Origin: Proteobacteria bacterium SPGG2
Lineage (GTDB): Bacteria; Pseudomonadota; Gammaproteobacteria; Acidiferrobacterales; SPGG2
Assembly: GCA_001643475.1 (NCBI GenBank)
Contig: LXTK01000001.1
Location: 672-8,720, forward strand
Length of the DNA: 8,049 bases
Reading direction: 5' to 3'
Under the pieces are notes generated by a model that made no database searches, was not told the DNA's origin, and saw only the letters and a list, made by a program, of their open reading frames with translations. A program made the translations under genes and the position numbers. This document shows, piece after piece, positions 1 to 7,033 of this stretch; the stretch's first letter is position 1; each line of letters starts with the position of its first letter.

Positions 1-21
1 ACGAGACGAGGCTCAGTCGGC

Positions 22-285
22 TCAGGCGACATCCAGCTTCCTGATCAATCTCTTCCAGGCCGCGGACCCGCGCACGGGAGAGCCCCGCGTAGAGATGAGG
101 TCGGAGTGGATGAGCCGCACGATCGAACGGCACCAGGCAAGCATTGACGTTCCTTCCTGGAACTGGTCGAACTTTCTGGCCACGACGAGCGTCGCTTCCT
201 GTACGACATCTTCCGCAGCAGCGTAGTCACCCAGCAGCGAGCGCGCATATGCCATCAATTCGGCGCGGCAATCGAGCGCTTTCAC
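22..285 (-). CDS. ECF-type sigma factor fragment (sigma-70 region 2 only)
   Basis: Sigma-70 region 2 of an extracytoplasmic-function sigma factor, the part that binds core RNA polymerase and the -10 element. Visible signatures are ELMAYARSLLGD (residues 9-20), the acidic YAAAEDVVQEA helix (21-31), KFDQF (38-42) and MLAWCRSIVR (48-57). This pattern resembles the Rhodopirellula/Verrucomicrobium-type ECF family (recalled, not searched). The product is only 87 aa, while such factors usually run about 165-190 aa. A TGA at 22-24 ends it just after region 2, so the region 4 that reads the -35 element is absent. Another frame stays open through the window edge, so a frameshift near 60-120 is possible. 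The GTG start at 285 is nominal: the frame is open upstream and the family's first ~10 residues are not recognisable. It lies head to head with truncated coaBC. Probably a fragment. Confidence 0.6.
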   Translation of the reverse strand: MKALDCRAELMAYARSLLGDYAAAEDVVQEATLVVARKFDQFQEGTSMLAWCRSIVRLIHSDLISTRGSPVRGSAAWKRLIRKLDVA

Positions 286-304
286 ATCGGTCGCGCCGAT
301 GACT
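285..304. other. Junction between two 5'-truncated genes
   Basis: Sigma-factor homology on the - strand runs to about 285, and CoaBC homology on the + strand begins at about 289-297, where the frame reads GRADDLLSTLCLAT. No promoter, ribosome binding site or spacer lies between them, and both genes lack their true N-terminus. This is the footprint of a breakpoint: a genomic rearrangement, or a mis-joined contig. The sequence cannot tell these apart. Confidence 0.6.
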
Positions 305-1218
305 TGTTGAGTACTTTGTGCCTCGCAACCGAAGGTCCAGTGGCATTAGCACCGGCGATGAACCAACAGATGTGGCTAAATTTAGCGACACAAGAAAATG
401 CGGCCGCCATAAAGAAACACGGGATTCGAATATTCGGACCGGCAGCGGGCGCACAGGCATGTGGCGAAACCGGGCCAGGCAGAATGCTAGAACCGGTCGA
501 GATTCTGTCGCTGACGTCAGAGCTTTTCTCCACCGGCACGTTGGCCGGCCTCCATGTGCTCGTAACGGCAGGCCCTACGTGGGAGGCCATAGATCCGGTC
601 CGGGGTATTACTAATCGCAGTTCAGGCCGTATGGGTTATGCCGTGGCCGAGGCGGCGGCCGAAGCTGGGGCTAAAGTCACCCTCGTGTCCGGACCCACTG
701 CGCTTGGCGATCCTCAGCGCGTCACCACTATACGTGTGAGCAGTGCATTGGAGATGTTTGATAGCGTCCATGCACACATCGAGGGCATCGATATTTTTAT
801 TGGCGTAGCTGCCGTCAGTGATTACCGCCCCGCCAGCGCCGCCTCTCAGAAGATTAAGAAACACGCGGATACGCTAAGCCTAGAACTCGTGAAAAACCCA
901 GACATCCTGAAGAGTGTTGCCGCCTTATCGTCCGCACCGTTCACGGTTGGGTTCGCGGCTGAAACCGAAAATCTGGAAACCCACGCGCGCGAAAAACTAA
1001 TCGAAAAACATATCGATCTTGTCGCCATGAATGACGTCAGCGCGACCGATATAGGGCTCGATACCGAGGACAACCGCCTGCTATTGATCGATCGACATGG
1101 TAAATCCGAGTTACCGCAGCAGCATAAATCACAACTAGCACGCGCCCTGATACAACATGTAGCAGAGAAGTACCATGCGAAACGTACAACTCAAGATTCT
1201 CGACGCGCGCGTCGGTAA
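304..1218 (+). CDS. coaBC: CoaBC (phosphopantothenoylcysteine synthetase/decarboxylase), 5'-truncated
   Basis: Bifunctional coenzyme A enzyme. CoaB ligates cysteine to 4'-phosphopantothenate using CTP; CoaC, an FMN flavoprotein, decarboxylates the product to 4'-phosphopantetheine. The CoaB half is complete, from about residue 82: LVTAGPTWEAIDPVR (87-100), TNRSSGRMG (103-111), and KIKK (183-186) with the conserved lysine. Of CoaC only the end remains: the PAMNQQM substrate-recognition motif (17-23) and ACGETGPGRM (52-61) with its catalytic-flap cysteine. The N-terminal ~100 residues, including the FMN-binding strands and the active-site histidine (His75 in E. coli Dfp), are missing and replaced by antisense sigma-factor sequence. 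The nominal start is a TTG with no convincing ribosome binding site, and the frame is open upstream. CoaB activity could survive, but CoaC activity should be lost. The 3' end overlaps dut by 44 bases. Confidence 0.9.
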   Translation: MLSTLCLATEGPVALAPAMNQQMWLNLATQENAAAIKKHGIRIFGPAAGAQACGETGPGRMLEPVEILSLTSELFSTGTLAGLHVLVTAGPTWEAIDPVRGITNRSSGRMGYAVAEAAAEAGAKVTLVSGPTALGDPQRVTTIRVSSALEMFDSVHAHIEGIDIFIGVAAVSDYRPASAASQKIKKHADTLSLELVKNPDILKSVAALSSAPFTVGFAAETENLETHAREKLIEKHIDLVAMNDVSATDIGLDTEDNRLLLIDRHGKSELPQQHKSQLARALIQHVAEKYHAKRTTQDSRRARR

Positions 1219-1630
1219 GGAATTTCCCCTACCCCGATACTCTACCGACGGCGCCGCCGGCGTCGATCTCATAGCCTGCATTGATGAACACCTGCGCATC
1301 GAGCCTGGCGAAGCACATCTAGTTCCTACCGGGATTGCCATTCATATCGCTGATACCGAACTCGCGGCAGTGCTGTTGCCGCGCTCAGGTTTGGGGCACC
1401 GACACGGCATTGTCCTGGGTAATCTGGTCGGACTCATCGACTCCGATTATCAAGGTCAAGTGTTTGTGTCATGCTGGAACCGAGGACACGAGCACTTCGT
1501 CATTCAGCCTGGCGACCGCATTGCGCAAATGGTGTTCGTACCGATCGTGCAGGCGCGTTTCGAGATTGTTGATGACTTTACAGAATCATCGCGCGGGGCC
1601 CGTGGGTTTGGTCACACCGGTAGAAAGTAA
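1175..1630 (+). CDS. dut: Deoxyuridine 5'-triphosphate nucleotidohydrolase (dUTPase)
   Basis: Trimeric cytosolic dUTPase: hydrolyses dUTP to dUMP and pyrophosphate, keeping uracil out of DNA and supplying dUMP to thymidylate synthase. At 151 aa it has the E. coli length. All five motifs are visible: I, GAAGVDLIA (26-34); II, PRSGLGHRHG; III, GLIDSDYQG with the catalytic aspartate; IV, GDRIAQMVF; V, RGARGFGHTG near the C-terminus. Motif V carries Arg where the usual RGxGGFG has Gly (codon CGT, one base from GGT). The ATG at 1175 follows an AGAGAAG ribosome binding site (1164-1170) and lies inside the end of coaBC, the overlapping arrangement usual for this pair, so translation is probably coupled. 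Confidence 0.97.
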   Translation: MRNVQLKILDARVGKEFPLPRYSTDGAAGVDLIACIDEHLRIEPGEAHLVPTGIAIHIADTELAAVLLPRSGLGHRHGIVLGNLVGLIDSDYQGQVFVSCWNRGHEHFVIQPGDRIAQMVFVPIVQARFEIVDDFTESSRGARGFGHTGRK

Positions 1631-1669
1631 ACCATGATCCAACTGTAGCACGCTGACCTTCGGTAAAAT

Positions 1670-3049
1670 TTGATAGTGGAACTCCCAGCCGAAATATTCA
1701 AAGCCTACGATATTCGTGGGATTATCGGTACGTCGTTGACGCCCACGATCGTAACCCGGATCGGTCACGCGATTGGCAGTGAGGCACGTGCACGCAAGCA
1801 AGACACTGTCGCCGTCGGTCGTGACGGACGCCTGTCGGGCCCAACCCTTGTTAAGGCCCTGGCCCAAGGGCTCTCGCAATCCGGTTGTAATGTTATTGAT
1901 ATCGGTATGGTGCCAACACCGGTACTTTACTTCGCCACCTATCATCTCGGTACTCAGTGCGGTGTCAGCGTCACCGGCAGTCACAACCCACCTGAGTACA
2001 ACGGCTTAAAAATGGTGTTGGCCGGCGAAACCCTAGCCGCCGACGCGATCCAAGATTTGCGCCGAAGATCGTTGGAAAATGATCTGTCCTCGGGTGCGGG
2101 CCGTATCACCGAAACCGATGTCAGTGAGGCCTACCTCGATCGCATTACCACCGACATCAAACTTGCTCGTCCGATGAAGATAGTCGTGGACTGTGGCAAC
2201 GGTGTCGCCGGTAAGATCGCACCGGCGCTGTTACGACGACTCGGATGCGAAGTGCAGGAATTATACTGCGATGTCGACGGCAATTTTCCCAATCATCATC
2301 CGGATCCCGGCCAACCAGAAAACCTAGAAGACCTGATTACGGCCGTTAAGGAACAACCTGTCGACATGGGAATCGCATTCGATGGTGACGGCGACCGCCT
2401 AGGCGTGATCTCGCCGGATGGCAGTATCATCTGGCCAGATCGCCAATTGATACTGTTCGCGCGCGATGTGCTTTTACGCAATCCTGGTGGCGAAATCATC
2501 TATGACGTCAAGAGCTCGCGTACGCTTGATGCTGCGATCAAACAGGCCGGCGGTAAACCAACAATGTGGAAAACCGGCCACTCGTTCATAAAAGCCAAAC
2601 TTAGAGAATCGGGGGCTCTGCTCGCCGGTGAAATGAGCGGCCATATTTTTTTTAAAGAGCGCTGGTATGGATTCGATGACGCCATTTATGCTGCGGCACG
2701 GTTGCTTGAACTCGTGGCCCAAGACACACGAACACCCACAGAAATTTTTGCCGCGTTGCCAGATACGGTAAACACCCCAGAATTGCACCTACAGATGGCC
2801 GAAGGTGAACATCACGCGCTAGTCAGCAAATTGGTAAAACAGGCCAAGTTCGACGGCGCCACTATCACCACTATCGATGGACTGCGCGCAGACTTCACAG
2901 ATGGATTCGGGCTTGTGCGTGCCTCAAACACACAACCCGTACTTGTATTCCGTTTCGAAGGTGTCGATGCAGCCGCATTAAAACGGATCCAAGAAGCGTT
3001 CAGAACACTGCTTACCGGGTTGCGGCCCGATTTGACCTTACCGTTTTAG
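1670..3049 (+). CDS. algC: Phosphomannomutase/phosphoglucomutase (AlgC type)
   Basis: Alpha-D-phosphohexomutase interconverting mannose-6-P/mannose-1-P and glucose-6-P/glucose-1-P, feeding LPS core, alginate and other surface polysaccharides. Four signatures occur in order: the phosphoserine loop TGSHNPP (102-108, Ser104 catalytic); the Mg-binding loop DGDGDR (238-243); the sugar-specificity loop GEMSGH (320-325), followed by FFKERWYGFDDAIY; and the phosphate-binding loop RASNTQP (418-424). The N-terminal EIFKAYDIRG (8-17) is the usual family opening. At 459 aa it is full length. An in-frame stop at 1664-1666 limits the start to TTG 1670 or GTG 1676; neither has a clear Shine-Dalgarno. It lies 39 bases after dut, the Pseudomonas order. 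The argB gene that often follows is absent here. Confidence 0.95.
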   Translation: MIVELPAEIFKAYDIRGIIGTSLTPTIVTRIGHAIGSEARARKQDTVAVGRDGRLSGPTLVKALAQGLSQSGCNVIDIGMVPTPVLYFATYHLGTQCGVSVTGSHNPPEYNGLKMVLAGETLAADAIQDLRRRSLENDLSSGAGRITETDVSEAYLDRITTDIKLARPMKIVVDCGNGVAGKIAPALLRRLGCEVQELYCDVDGNFPNHHPDPGQPENLEDLITAVKEQPVDMGIAFDGDGDRLGVISPDGSIIWPDRQLILFARDVLLRNPGGEIIYDVKSSRTLDAAIKQAGGKPTMWKTGHSFIKAKLRESGALLAGEMSGHIFFKERWYGFDDAIYAAARLLELVAQDTRTPTEIFAALPDTVNTPELHLQMAEGEHHALVSKLVKQAKFDGATITTIDGLRADFTDGFGLVRASNTQPVLVFRFEGVDAAALKRIQEAFRTLLTGLRPDLTLPF

Positions 3050-3135
3050 CCGAGACGTTGTACCTAGTGCCCGGCGCTTGAAATCCAACCCCATCGCCAT
3101 CACCTTTAAGCTACACACCGATAGCTATCTCAATC

Positions 3136-3160
3136 ATGCATCGAAGTAGCTTTGGTGCAT
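3136..3160 (+). promoter_or_regulatory. Hairpin overlapping the M48 peptidase start codon
   Basis: Bases 3136-3146 can pair with 3150-3160 over 11 bp (two G-U pairs as RNA) around a 3-base loop. The right arm includes the first two bases of the ATG at 3159. If that ATG is used, the structure would hide the start of translation; if the ATG at 3180 is used, it is a leader hairpin. No T-run follows, so it is not a standard terminator. It could instead be an imperfect palindromic operator. Function is inferred only. Confidence 0.4.
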
Positions 3161-4145
3161 GTTAAATGCATCAATTGAAATGAATCCAGACCGGGTAACC
3201 GCACACAAGCTCAACAATTTATTGCAGTCCATCACGCTGCTTGCCGGCATGGCCGCACTATTAGGCCTGCTCGGATGGCTGCTTGCCGACATTAAAGGAG
3301 TCATCTGGGCCGCCATAATCGGTGTTGTGTGTCTTCTGGTCAGCCCACGGGCATCGCCACGACTGGTGTTCAAGTTGTCTGGCGCGCGCCCGCTGAGCGT
3401 GGCTGAAGCGCCTGCCCTGTACGCGCTCGTTAAGAGCTTAGCACTGCGGGCAAGATTACCCACGCTTCCCCAACTCTATTACATACCCACCCAAGCCATG
3501 AATGCCTACACAGTGGGGAACCCTCAGCAAGCAATGATTGCGGTTACCGATGGCCTCTTGCGGGGACTCACCCGTCGTGAATTGGCCGGCGTGTTGGCGC
3601 ATGAAGTCAGCCACGTCGATAACAATGACATGTGGGTAATGACGTTGGCAGATACGGTTAATCGCCTTACGAGTCTATTCTCGTTGTTTGGCCAACTTCT
3701 TTTCTTTATCAATCTGCCACTGGTTTTATTTGGTAAGAGCGGATTTTCTTGGTTGGCAATTTTATTATTGGTTTTTGCACCTACACTAAGTGTGCTTCTG
3801 CAACTGGCATTGTCCCGCACGCGGGAGTTTGACGCAGACCTGGGCGCTGCCCAAATTACCCACGACCCCTTAGGGCTCGCCTCAGCGCTAAAGAAACTGC
3901 ACAACTATCACAGCGGCTCACTCAGGCGCGTTCTTATGCCGGGCCGGCCAATACCGGACCCTTCGATGCTGCGCACACATCCGAAATTGGAAGAACGCAT
4001 ACGCAGGCTCGTCTCGCTCGCAGAGCGTGAGCCCCGTACAATAGAATCGTTTTCGCCCATCGACGAAGATCTGGTCGTATTTCCGCCTCGACTGTCATTC
4101 GGCCCACGACTGCCACAATGGTTTATGGGCTGGCACGGACACTGA
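3159..4145 (+). CDS. M48 family membrane metalloprotease (HtpX-like)
   Basis: Zinc metalloprotease of the M48 (HtpX/Ste24) family, an inner-membrane protein with a cytoplasmic active site; relatives degrade misfolded membrane proteins. The zinc site is complete: HEVSH (148-152) supplies two histidines, and the third ligand is Glu223 in SRTREFDAD. NAYTVGNPQQAMIAVTDGLL (115-134) is the family's active-site edge strand, and HPKLEERIRRL (274-284) is the usual C-terminal motif. Membrane segments are at about 22-42, 46-62, 173-191 and 195-217. A 40-residue soluble tail follows. ATG 3159 was chosen as the longest; ATG 3180 (MNPDR) is also possible, and neither has a strong ribosome binding site. It lies 109 bases after algC. 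The four-helix layout is HtpX-like, but the N-terminus differs enough from E. coli HtpX that I give no symbol. Confidence 0.9.
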   Translation: MLNASIEMNPDRVTAHKLNNLLQSITLLAGMAALLGLLGWLLADIKGVIWAAIIGVVCLLVSPRASPRLVFKLSGARPLSVAEAPALYALVKSLALRARLPTLPQLYYIPTQAMNAYTVGNPQQAMIAVTDGLLRGLTRRELAGVLAHEVSHVDNNDMWVMTLADTVNRLTSLFSLFGQLLFFINLPLVLFGKSGFSWLAILLLVFAPTLSVLLQLALSRTREFDADLGAAQITHDPLGLASALKKLHNYHSGSLRRVLMPGRPIPDPSMLRTHPKLEERIRRLVSLAEREPRTIESFSPIDEDLVVFPPRLSFGPRLPQWFMGWHGH

Positions 4146-4169
4146 CATATACGCCTCGGCCATTGCTAA

Positions 4170-4197
4170 TTGACCGCGGGCGCGTGTCTTCTATGAT
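4170..4197 (+). promoter_or_regulatory. Sigma-70-type promoter for the Ycf46-like ATPase gene
   Basis: TTGACC (4170-4175) and TATGAT (4192-4197), each one base off consensus, are separated by 16 bp. Transcription would start near 4204, giving a leader of about 27 bases that includes the GGTGGGA ribosome binding site (4217-4223) before the ATG at 4231. It lies just after the M48 stop codon, so the ATPase gene can probably be transcribed independently. Confidence 0.6.
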
Positions 4198-4230
4198 TTA
4201 GCTAGACATAACCGGCGGTGGGACTTGTCG

Positions 4231-5706
4231 ATGCGCGACCTTCATGACCTTGAACTACTAATCAAATCACGCATACCAATAATCGTTATTGAGTCGCAAG
4301 AAGAAGCGCGAGTGGTCGACATCTGCGCGCGTATGGTTAACCGGCTCGCCAAGCCATTATACAAGTGGACAGTTACCGAAGGTCTGCTAAGGCTGGAAGC
4401 GGGCTACCAAGCGCAAAAGCACAACGCCAAACCTTCCGAGCTGCTTGCCCAAATAAAGGCGACGAGCAAAGCGGGCATCTACTTGTTGTTCGACTTCCAC
4501 CCCTATCTCGAGGACCCCATCCACACCCGCTACCTAAAGGAGATCGCGCAGAGCTATAACGAATTGGGCCATACCTTGATGTTGATCAGCCACCGACTGG
4601 AGATACCAGCGGAACTCAAAAGGTTTTGTGCTCGATTCGAGCTAACCCTACCGGATGGCAAGGCGCTCCAGCAGCTCGTCATCAGGGAGGCAAATAGCTG
4701 GTCACGCGAGAACCCGGGCCGCAAGGTGAAGACCGACCCGCAAACCCTGGGACTATTGGTTAACAATCTGTCGGGGCTCACCGAGGGTGATGCCAAACAA
4801 CTCATCCGTGGCGTCATTTACGATGACGGTGCTATAACAAGTGATGACCTACCAAAGGTTATGAAGGCCAAGCACGACTTGCTAGGTCAAGACGGCATCC
4901 TCTCATTCGAATACGACACGGCAAAATTCTCCGACGTCGGTGGCCTGGCTAACCTCAAAGATTGGTTAAAGAAACGAGAAATCGCCTTTGATGGTGACCA
5001 ATCAAATGACTTAGATAGACCGAAAGGTATTCTTTTGGTCGGCGTCCAGGGCTGCGGCAAAAGTCTAGCTGCCAAGGCGGTCGCGGGACTGTGGAGTATA
5101 CCCCTGTTGCGACTCGATTTGGGTGCGCTCTATAACAAATACATTGGCGAAACCGAACGTAACCTACGCGAAGCACTAAAGGCGGCAGAAGTTATGGCAC
5201 CGTGTGTACTGTGGATCGACGAAATTGAGAAAGGCCTGGCAACCACGGACGTTGAAAACGGCACTTCGCGCCGCGTACTCGGGTCATTCCTCACCTGGAT
5301 GGCCGAAAACAAAGCGCCGGTATTTATTGTCGCCACGAGCAATGATATCGAAGCTTTGCCCCCTGAAGCTGTGCGCAAAGGCCGCCTTGATGAGATTTTC
5401 TTTGTGGACCTTCCTTCAAGGAAGACGCGTCAACGAATCTTCACAATACACTTAAAGAAACGTGGTCTCGATCCAGCGACTTTCGACATCGAAAAACTAG
5501 CGAAGGCTTGTGAAAACTTCTCCGGGGCTGAAATTGAGCAAGCAGTCGTCTCTACGCTTTACTCAGCACGGGCGAATGAGGCCTCGCCCAATACCGAGCT
5601 TGTATTAGCTGAGATCACACAAACGCGGCCACTCGCAATAGTAATGGCGGAGAAGATCAATGCACTACGCGCTTGGGCCGCCGATAGAACGGTCCCGGCT
5701 GACTAG
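4231..5706 (+). CDS. AAA ATPase, Ycf46-like
   Basis: AAA+ ATPase of the Ycf46 type, known from chloroplast and cyanobacterial genomes and common in gammaproteobacteria. The role is poorly understood; a link to CO2/photosynthesis control has been proposed in cyanobacteria and may not apply here. Residues 1-220 form the family's N-terminal domain (IPIIVIESQEEAR at 15-27; YLLFDFHPYLEDP at 84-96). The AAA module contains Walker A GVQGCGKS (271-278), Walker B CVLWIDEIEK (325-334), sensor 1 ATSND (368-372), arginine-finger region RKGRLDE (382-388) and a sensor 2-type FSGAEIEQAV (430-439). No protease or membrane segment is seen. At 491 aa it is full length, ending TVPAD. ATG 4231 was chosen over TTG 4225 because the GGTGGGA ribosome binding site at 4217-4223 sits 7 bases from the ATG and only one from the TTG. 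Confidence 0.9.
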   Translation: MRDLHDLELLIKSRIPIIVIESQEEARVVDICARMVNRLAKPLYKWTVTEGLLRLEAGYQAQKHNAKPSELLAQIKATSKAGIYLLFDFHPYLEDPIHTRYLKEIAQSYNELGHTLMLISHRLEIPAELKRFCARFELTLPDGKALQQLVIREANSWSRENPGRKVKTDPQTLGLLVNNLSGLTEGDAKQLIRGVIYDDGAITSDDLPKVMKAKHDLLGQDGILSFEYDTAKFSDVGGLANLKDWLKKREIAFDGDQSNDLDRPKGILLVGVQGCGKSLAAKAVAGLWSIPLLRLDLGALYNKYIGETERNLREALKAAEVMAPCVLWIDEIEKGLATTDVENGTSRRVLGSFLTWMAENKAPVFIVATSNDIEALPPEAVRKGRLDEIFFVDLPSRKTRQRIFTIHLKKRGLDPATFDIEKLAKACENFSGAEIEQAVVSTLYSARANEASPNTELVLAEITQTRPLAIVMAEKINALRAWAADRTVPAD

Positions 5707-5755
5707 CCCGCACATCATGGCGTGATTTGCCACGGCTGACATCAGTGTCTCCAGC

Positions 5756-5863
5756 GTGAAGCACAAGAAGCAAGCGGAGCAACCTAACAACTGGCCGGAA
5801 CAAGCGGCACGACGAAAACCATCATCTACCTCACAAGACAATAAAGAGCTCGAGATTTTTTAG
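5756..5863 (+). CDS. Possible small ORF, 35 aa, unknown
   Basis: An open frame in the 166-base gap between the ATPase and the GGDEF pseudogene, starting at GTG 5756 and ending at TAG 5861-5863. The product would be hydrophilic and rich in Lys, Arg, Gln and Ser, starting MKHKKQAEQPNNWPEQ and ending KELEIF. It has no transmembrane segment and no motif I recognise. There is no clear ribosome binding site, and the length is within chance expectation. It is listed because the composition looks protein-like and nothing else explains the gap. Confidence 0.2.
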   Translation: MKHKKQAEQPNNWPEQAARRKPSSTSQDNKELEIF

Positions 5864-5872
5864 GAGTATGTA

Positions 5873-7033
5873 CTAGCCGACGTAATAGCGATTCCTCCCG
5901 GTAGCCTTAACTTGATTGAGCGCGGCCTCAGTCCGTTCTAAGAGCGTTTCCAGAGTGTCTCCCTCCCTTACAACCACGTACCCACCGGTCACCGTGACAC
6001 GCATCTGCGCCCCTTCATGACGAAATTCACTTCGGCCGGCGGCCCGGCACAGCCTATCAGCAACCCATCGTGCCGCCTTCAGATCTGTCGCGGGTAACAG
6101 CACCGCAAACCTTCCGTCGTCATACTGGGCGATGTAGTCTGCTTTGCGCAGATGCATTTTCATGATTTTGGCAATTAACTGCAGTATCTGGTCACTCGCT
6201 TCCTGCCCATATTCTTCGTTGATCACATCGAAATCATCTACATACCAAAGCTGGGCGACCAGAGGGGATCCACAGCGCTTCCGATGAGCCAATTCTTGTC
6301 GCAACCGTCGTTCATACGCAGAACGACTGGCGATACCGGTCAGCGGATCTTGTCGAGATTGTTCCTCGCCCTGCTCTTCTTGCGCTCCCGGTTCTCCCTG
6401 TGCTTCCTGTTCAGAATCTATCCGTAACTTTCCCGCTTCGTGCCCCAACTCGGCAATCGCGGCCGACAACGTGTTTAGGCTGCCCCTGTAATGTTGCGAA
6501 CCGCTGGGTCTCTGTTCCGTCATAGCCCTCAAGACGCGTACGAATGATTGCGACTCGTTGGCGGAGAGATACCCTCAACTGCTCTACGGGCGACACCCTA
6601 CGGAGCTGGGATTCGATGACCTCCAATTGACACTCCAGCCCAGCCCGTATCTTTTGGCCCCTGTAATGGGGCAGCGATGGTCTGCTGCCCAGCGCCTCGG
6701 AGAAGCTTATCCAGGTGCCGAAGTCGTTCGGTAAGTTGTTACATAAATGTGTCTGATGCCTGCTGTGCTGCGCTCGTGTGATTCTGCACTTGCGTTGCGA
6801 AATCGGCCGTGCTACGTAATACGTCTTTCCTGCGGTCGAATGGGATTTAGGAGTTAATTGCTGCTTGATCGTATCGCGCCACAGCAACAGATCTTCGGGT
6901 GGCTGAACCGCACCCAGCAATAACGCCAAACTTTCGCACAAGATCTTTATTATCCGACCTCCAGTACTCCCTTTGGTGTTGGCTGGCATACACTTGGTTC
7001 GCTTTCCGCGAATCTAGCAGTAACGTCTGCCAT
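5873..7033 (-). pseudogene. Decayed GGDEF-domain (diguanylate cyclase-like) gene
   Basis: One ancestral gene of about 385 codons, now broken. ATG 7031-7033 follows a GGAG ribosome binding site (7040-7043) and starts MADVTARFAESEP; that frame stops at 6950-6952. Coding sense then continues in a second frame (ILCESLALLL, PPEDLLLWRDTIKQQL) to about 6842. A third frame follows (DVLRSTADFATQVQNHTSA, then QLTERLRHLDKLLRGAG) with an internal TAA at 6739-6741. The second frame returns from about 6660 (LEVIESQLRRV, SLRQRVAIIRTRLE). From about 6527 the last frame encodes MTEQRPSG and a full GGDEF fold (DPLTGI to GRNRYYVG). Repairing one base at each break restores the coiled N-terminal region typical of this GGDEF family. 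The GGDEF signature reads DDGRF (6107-6121) and the first metal aspartate is Tyr, so no cyclase activity is expected. The RxxD inhibitory c-di-GMP site (RKAD) is kept, five residues upstream. Confidence 0.75.

Noticed and set aside
1664..1678. TAAAAT as a -10 box giving a leaderless algC transcript from GTG 1676
   Set aside because: Spacing would fit, but there is no recognisable -35 at 1641-1646 and no extended -10; chance is likely in this AT-rich stretch.
5850..5863. Rho-independent terminator after the ATPase (T-run)
   Set aside because: The T-run is preceded only by short AT/GC palindromes (GAGCTC, CTCGAG) that leave no usable loop; no stable stem.
6411..6989. A 192-aa - strand open frame as its own gene
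   Set aside because: Its middle (about 6670-6840) makes no protein sense while another frame there reads as GGDEF-family N-terminal sequence, and its end overlaps the true GGDEF frame. It is a patchwork of pseudogene frames.
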